Assembly: GCF_021130785.1 (NCBI RefSeq)
Contig: NW_025776806.1
Coordinates: 1 to 64,000 of the forward strand
DNA length: 64,000 nucleotides
Direction: 5' to 3'
Source of the DNA: Homalodisca vitripennis
Taxonomy: Eukaryota; Arthropoda; Insecta; Hemiptera; Cicadellidae
Shown here: piece after piece, positions 58,516 through 64,000 of the stretch
Layout: each line of letters opens with the position of its first letter
Position numbering within the stretch: the stretch's first letter is position 1
The notes under the pieces: generated by a model
What the model saw: the letters and a program-made list of their open reading frames with translations, nothing else
Told to the model about the DNA's origin: nothing
Databases searched by the model: none
Program-made: the position numbers and the translations under genes

Positions 58516-60802
58516 TCTAATATATATACAACCGCATGTGTAACTGACTGACTGACTCACTCACGTATACTAATTCTAACCTACTTCCAGATGAGTTAGA
58601 GACTTGAAATTTGGTACACAGATAGCTTTCCACGTGTAACCACCAGGAAAATCCCGAAAAGTGAGAATTTTTCATTTTCAACCCCTCAAAAAAATTCCCA
58701 AAAAATCGCGCATTCTTCACCCCTGCAGGCATTTTTTTGTAAGCCCGATAGCGGGCGAACCGTTCGAGCTAGCTCGGATCTGACGAAAAATTCATGGTCA
58801 GGAATGAAGTGAACTACAAAAAAGGTCCAGTGACTTTTTGCTCTATCTTCCATGGTTAAGCGACAAAACGCTCGAACATTTGAAATTCCAGAGATTTTTT
58901 CGATAAAAAATAATGTTTCAAGCCCGATAGCGGCCGAACCGTTGGTCGTAGCTCAAATCTGATTGACCCATCAAATTAGCAAATTGCGCGATCTACAGAA
59001 AAGGTCCAGTAATCTTTTGCCCTATCTCGATTGGTTTGGCCGAAAAAACGTGATTATGTACAATTTTGTTGTAACTTTTACGCGAAACTTTTGTTTTTGG
59101 GGTCGATAGCGGCGAAACCATTGGTCGGAGGTCAAAATAAGACTAACGTTTTATTTAGGAAATAAGATGACCTACAAAAAAGGTCCAGTGACTTTTTACT
59201 ATATTTCCCTTAGTTTGACCGCAAAACGCGATTAAGTGAAAATATTGGACATTTTCGCCTATTCCAGAGATTTTTTTTCGATAAAAATAATGTTTCAAGC
59301 CCGATAGCGGCCGAACCGTTGGTCGTAGCTCAAATCTGATTGACCCATAAAATTAGCAAATTGCGCGATCTACAGAAAAGGTCCAGTAATCTTTTGCCCT
59401 ATCTCGATTGGTTTGGCCGAAAAAAAACGTGATTATGTACAATTTTGTTGTAACTTTTACGCGAAAACTTTTGTTTTTGGGGTCGATAGCGGCGAAACCA
59501 TTGGTCGGAGGTCAAAATAAGACTAACGTTTTATTTAGGAAATAAGATGACCTACAAAAAAGGTCCAGTGACTTTTTACTATATTTCCCTTAGTTTGACC
59601 GCAAAACGCGATTAAGTGAAAATATTGGACATTTTCGCCTAAAAATTTACATTCCGGGCTTGATAGCGGCTAAACGGTTGGTCGTAACTCAAAACAAATT
59701 TTAAACGGGATTTAGGAAATCACGTGATCTACAGAAAAGGTTCAGTGACTTCGGGAGTTGGCTGAGCGTTAGCTAAGCGTCAATAGTAGATAGGGACAGA
59801 GGAATATTTATTATGTTCACAGACACAATACCCTCTAAAAAAGGCCCAAGTGTGTCATTAACCCCCGGTAATATTAACCCCCCCCCCCCCGGGGGATTTC
59901 CTGGTATGACCTGATAACCTCCTGTACATTCAACCCCCTGATGTGTTAACCCCCCTGGTAACATTAACCCCCCCAGGGAATTTCCTGCCATGACCTCATG
60001 TCCGAATTTTACCAGTCACCAAATCTCTTAACCCCCCCCCCCTGGGAAGATCCTGGTATGACCAGATAACCCCCTGGAGACTTATCCCCCGGTAACGTTA
60101 ACCCCCCCTGGGAATTTGTTCATATGACCAGACAATATCCTGACGAAATTAAACCCCCTCTTGTCTTAACCTCCTTAACATTAATCACCCACCCAGGGAA
60201 TTTCTCGCCTTGACTAGATAGTCTCCTGGTGATATTAAACCCCCTGTTCGACTTAAAATACTGCCTTGAGGTCGGTTTTTATTATGTTTATACTAAACAA
60301 TTCAAGATAGCTGACCCGTGCAGACTTTTCTCCCGAGCTCATTTCTGGCTAAACCATAGGTCGTAGATCAAATCTGAGGGCACAATCGAAAGACAAAATT
60401 AAATTTCCGACAAGAAAGGTCCAGTCACTTTTTCACGTATCTCTAACGGTTAAGCCGCAAAACGCCCTCAAAGTCAAAAGTTTGGGTAAATCCGGAAAAT
60501 TAAACTATGGTATACATACGTCCTCTGACTTTGGTTAAAACCAAATTCTTCCTGTCTCCAAATTTCACGAACACATAACTTAACTCTTCTACCACATCAA
60601 TTGATTAATATTATACACCACACATCTTTTGGCTGAGCTTTAGCGAAGCATTACGACCCGTAAGATTCTCGAGAACGGGTACATAAAATTTGGAAACTTC
60701 ACGTCTGAATTTAACCAATCACCGAACTACGCTTTATCCCCGAATTTAGCCAACACCCAAATGGGGGCCTGGGGGCGTAGCCCCCAGCGAGCCGAAGGCG
60801 AG
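58516..60802 (+). mobile_element. Helitron array unit 11, type A with internal duplication and alternative tail
   Basis: 2,287 bp. 58885-59260 is duplicated at 59261-59636 with the same junction as units 1 and 13 (CATTTTCGCCT joined to ATTCCAGAG). The tail is that of unit 6, so this unit combines two variants. Confidence 0.92.
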
Positions 60803-62566
60803 TCTAATATATATACAACCGCATGTGTAACTGACTGACTGACTCACTCACGTATACTAATTCTAACCTACTTCCAGATGAGTTAGAGACTTGAAAATTT
60901 GGTACACAGGATAGCTTTCCACGTGTAACCACCAGGAAAATCCCGAAAAAGTGAGAATTTTTTCATTTTTCAACCCCTCAAAAAAAATTCCCAAAAAATC
61001 GCGCATTCTTCACCCCTGCAGGCATTTTTTGTAAGCCCGATAGCGGGCGAACCGTTCGAGCTAGCTCGGATCTGACGAAAAATTCATGGTCAGGAATGAA
61101 GTGAACTACAAAAAAGGTCCAGTGACTTTTTGCTCTATCTTCCATGGTTAAGCGACAAAACGCTCGAACATTTGAAATTCCAGAGATTTTTTCGATAAAA
61201 ATAATGTTTCAAGCCCGATAGCGGCCGAACCGTTGGTCGTAGCTCAAATCTGATTGAACCCATAAAAATTAGCAAATTGCGCGATCTACAGAAAAGGTCC
61301 AGTAATCTTTTGCCCTATCTCGATTGGTTTGGCCGAAAAACGTGATTATGTACAATTTTGTTGTAACTTTTACGCGAAACTTTTGTTGTTTTTGGGGTCG
61401 ATAGCGGCGAAAACCATTGGTCGGAGGTCAAAAATAAGACTAACGTTTTATTTAGGAAATAAGATGACCTACAAAAAAGGTCCAGTGACTTTTTACTATA
61501 TTTCCCTTAGTTTGACCGCAAAACGCGATTAAGTGAAAATATTGGACATTTTCGCCTAAAAATTTACATTCCGGGCTTGATAGCGGCTAAACGGTTGGTC
61601 GTAACTCAAAACAAATTTTAAACGGGATTTAGGAAATCACGTGATCTACAGAAAAGGTTCAGTGACTTCGGGAGTTGGCTGAGCGTTAGCTAAGCGTCAA
61701 TAGTAGATAGGGACAGAGGAATATTTATTATGTTCACAGACACAATACCCTCTAAAAAAGGCCCAAGTGTGTCATTAACCCCCGGTAATATTAACCCCCC
61801 CCCCGGGGATTTCCTGGTATGACCTGATAACCTCCTGTACATTCAACCCCCTGATGTGTTAACCCCCCTGGTAAACATTAAACCCCCCCAGGGAATTTCC
61901 TGCCATGACCTCATGTCCGAATTTTACCAGTCACCAAATCTCTTAAACCCCCCCCCTGGGAAGATCCTGGTATGACCAGATAACCCCCTGGAGACTTATC
62001 CCCCGGTAACGTTTAACCCCCCCTGGGAATTTGTTCATATGACCAGACAATATCCTGACGAAATTAAAAACCCCCTCTTGTCTTAACCTCCTTAACATTA
62101 ATCACCCACCCAGGGAATTTCTCGCCTTGACTAGATAGTCTCCTGGTGATATTAAACCCCCTGTTCGACTTAAAATACTGCCTTGAGGTCGGTTTTTATT
62201 ATGTTTATACTAAAACAATTCAAGATAGCTGACCCGTGCAGACTTTTCTCCCGAGCTCATTTCTGGCTAAACCATAGGTCGTAGATCAAATCTGAGGGCA
62301 CAATCGAAAGACAAAATTAAATTTCCAACAAGAAAGGTCCAGTCACTTTTTGTCGTATCTCTAACGGTTTAACCGCAAAATGCCCTCAAAGTCAAAAGTT
62401 TTTACGAATCCGGAAAAAAAATCTATGAAAAAGGTCAATTTTTTAAATCCCTTGTCATTTACTTAATGTCCGGACTTAACCAGTCACCGAATTCCGCTTA
62501 TCCCCGAATTTGCAAGCGTTTACTTTGGGGGCCTGGGGGCGTAGCCCCCAGCGAGCCGAAGGCGAG
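60803..62566 (+). mobile_element. Helitron array unit 12, type A
   Basis: 1,764 bp, standard tail, with scattered one-base homopolymer insertions. Confidence 0.92.
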
Positions 62567-64000
62567 TCTAATATATATACAAACCGCATGTGTAACTGAC
62601 TGACTGACTCACTCACGTATACTAATTCTAACCTACTTTCCAGATGAGTTAGAGACTTGAAATTTGGTACACAGATAGCTTTCCACGTGTAACCACCAGG
62701 AAAATCCCGAAAAGTGAGAATTTTTCATTTTCAACCCCTCAAAAAAAATTCCCAAAAAAATCGCGCATTCTTCACCCCTGCAGGCATTTTTTGTAAGCCC
62801 GATAGCGGGCGAACCGTTCGAGCTAGCTCGGATCTGACGAAAAATTCATGGTCAGGAATGAAGTGAACTACAAAAAAGGTCCAGTGACTTTTTGCTCTAT
62901 CTTCCATGGTTAAGCGACAAAACGCTCGAACATTTGAAATTCCAGAGATTTTTTCGATAAAAATAATGTTTCAAGCCCGATAGCGGCCGAACCGTTGGGT
63001 CGTAGCTCAAATCTGATTGACCCATCAAATTAGCAAATTGCGCGATCTACAGAAAAGGTCCAGTAATCTTTTGCCCTATCTCGATTGGTTTGGCCGAAAA
63101 ACGTGATTATGTACAATTTTGTTGTAACTTTTACGCGAAACTTTTGTTTTTGGGGTCGATAGCGGCGAAACCATTGGTCGGAGGTCAAAATAAGACTAAC
63201 GTTTTATTTAGGAAATAAGATGACCTACAAAAAAGGTCCAGTGACTTTTTACTATATTTCCCTTAGTTTTGACCGCAAAACGCGATTAAGTGAAAATATT
63301 GGACATTTTCGCCTATTCCAGAGATTTTTTCGATAAAAATAATGTTTCAAGCCCGATAGCGGCCGAACCGTTGGTCGTAGCTCAAATCTGATTGACCCAT
63401 AAAATTAGCAAATTGCGCGATCTACAGAAAAGGTCCAGTAATCTTTTGCCCTATCTCGATTGGTTTGGCCGAAAAAACGTGATTATGTACAATTTTGTTG
63501 TAACTTTTACGCGAAACTTTTGTTTTTGGGGTCGATAGCGGCGAAACCATTGGTCGGAGGTCAAAAATAAGACTAACGTTTTAATTTAGGAAATAAGATT
63601 GACCTACAAAAAAGGTCCAGTGACTTTTTACTATATTTCCCTTAGTTTGACCGCAAAACGCGATTAAGTGAAAATATTGGACATTTTCGCCTAAAAATTT
63701 ACATTCCGGGCTTGATAGCGGCTAAACGGTTGGTCGTAACTCAAAACAAATTTTAAACGGGATTTAGGAAATCACGTGATCTACAGAAAAGGTTCAGTGA
63801 CTTCGGGAGTTGGCTGAGCGTTAGCTAAGCGTCAATAGTAGATAGGGACAGAGGAATATTTATTATGTTCACAGACACAATACCCTCTAAAAAAGGCCCA
63901 AGTGTGTCATTAACCCCCGGTAATATTAACCCCCCCCCCCCCGGGGATTTCCTGGTATGACCTGATAACCTCCTGTACATTCAACCCCCTGATGTGTTAA
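62567..64000 (+). mobile_element. Helitron array unit 13, type A with internal duplication, cut by window edge
   Basis: Internal duplication of 62939-63314 at 63315 onward. The C-rich block starts at about 63917. The array continues beyond the window. Confidence 0.9.

Noticed and set aside
27998..64000. Possibility that the array is only an assembly artefact
   Set aside because: Units differ in type, length, tail and internal duplication, and one holds a unique 13-kb insert, which argues for real copies. The scattered one-base homopolymer differences could be long-read errors, so exact unit lengths are less certain than the order.

Overview
The window reads as an AT-rich, intron-containing animal genome, almost certainly an arthropod and plausibly an insect. 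It carries piggyBac-like, hAT, P-element/THAP9-like and Helitron elements together with a further transposase-like family. I found no host gene, rRNA, tRNA or CRISPR array. Practically everything recognisable is a transposable element, and nearly every coding region is broken by frameshifts or stops.

Positions 1-28 kb are a patchwork of nested DNA transposons. There are five piggyBac-like transposase pseudogenes or fragments on the + strand (P1 974-2826, P2 4618-6627, P3 tail 7440-7704, P4 12704-14235, P5 25691-27534), one on the - strand (23837-24821) and one non-autonomous piggyBac MITE (22409-23433). Five pieces of an uncharacterised family lie among them (8944-10382, 11824-12389, 15450-17610, 22364-23612 split, 24901-25113). 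This family has the motif D-N-C-x-x-Q-N-K-N; I think it is the family now called DUF7869, but could not check. A P-element/THAP9-type transposase lies at 18550-21240. Several piggyBac elements sit in or against members of the uncharacterised family at TTAA sites. Most piggyBac lineages carry their own short palindrome repeated near the element ends.

From 27998 to the window edge (64000) everything is one head-to-tail Helitron array. Twelve non-autonomous units of about 1.75-2.5 kb (the last cut by the edge) and one 12,984-bp coding unit (35608-48591) follow each other in the same orientation with the same junction. Each unit starts TCTAATATA... (one starts TCCCATATA) and ends in a GC-rich hairpin plus GCGAGCCGAAGGCGAG.

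The coding unit carries a decayed polyprotein. In order it has a cysteine protease domain resembling the herpesvirus-tegument-type (C76-like) fold, a basic linker, a tandem array of a 14-residue repeat, an HUH/Y2 Rep nuclease and a PIF1-type helicase. The protease is split by a 4,161-bp hAT element flanked by a perfect 8-bp target duplication. Behind the helicase lie a 53-bp minisatellite and a 215-bp tandem repeat.

Working model, mostly inference: the coding Helitron supplied Rep/helicase. The short units, which keep its 5' repeat block and 3' hairpin, were amplified as concatemers. The coding copy was then inactivated by frameshifts and by the hAT insertion.
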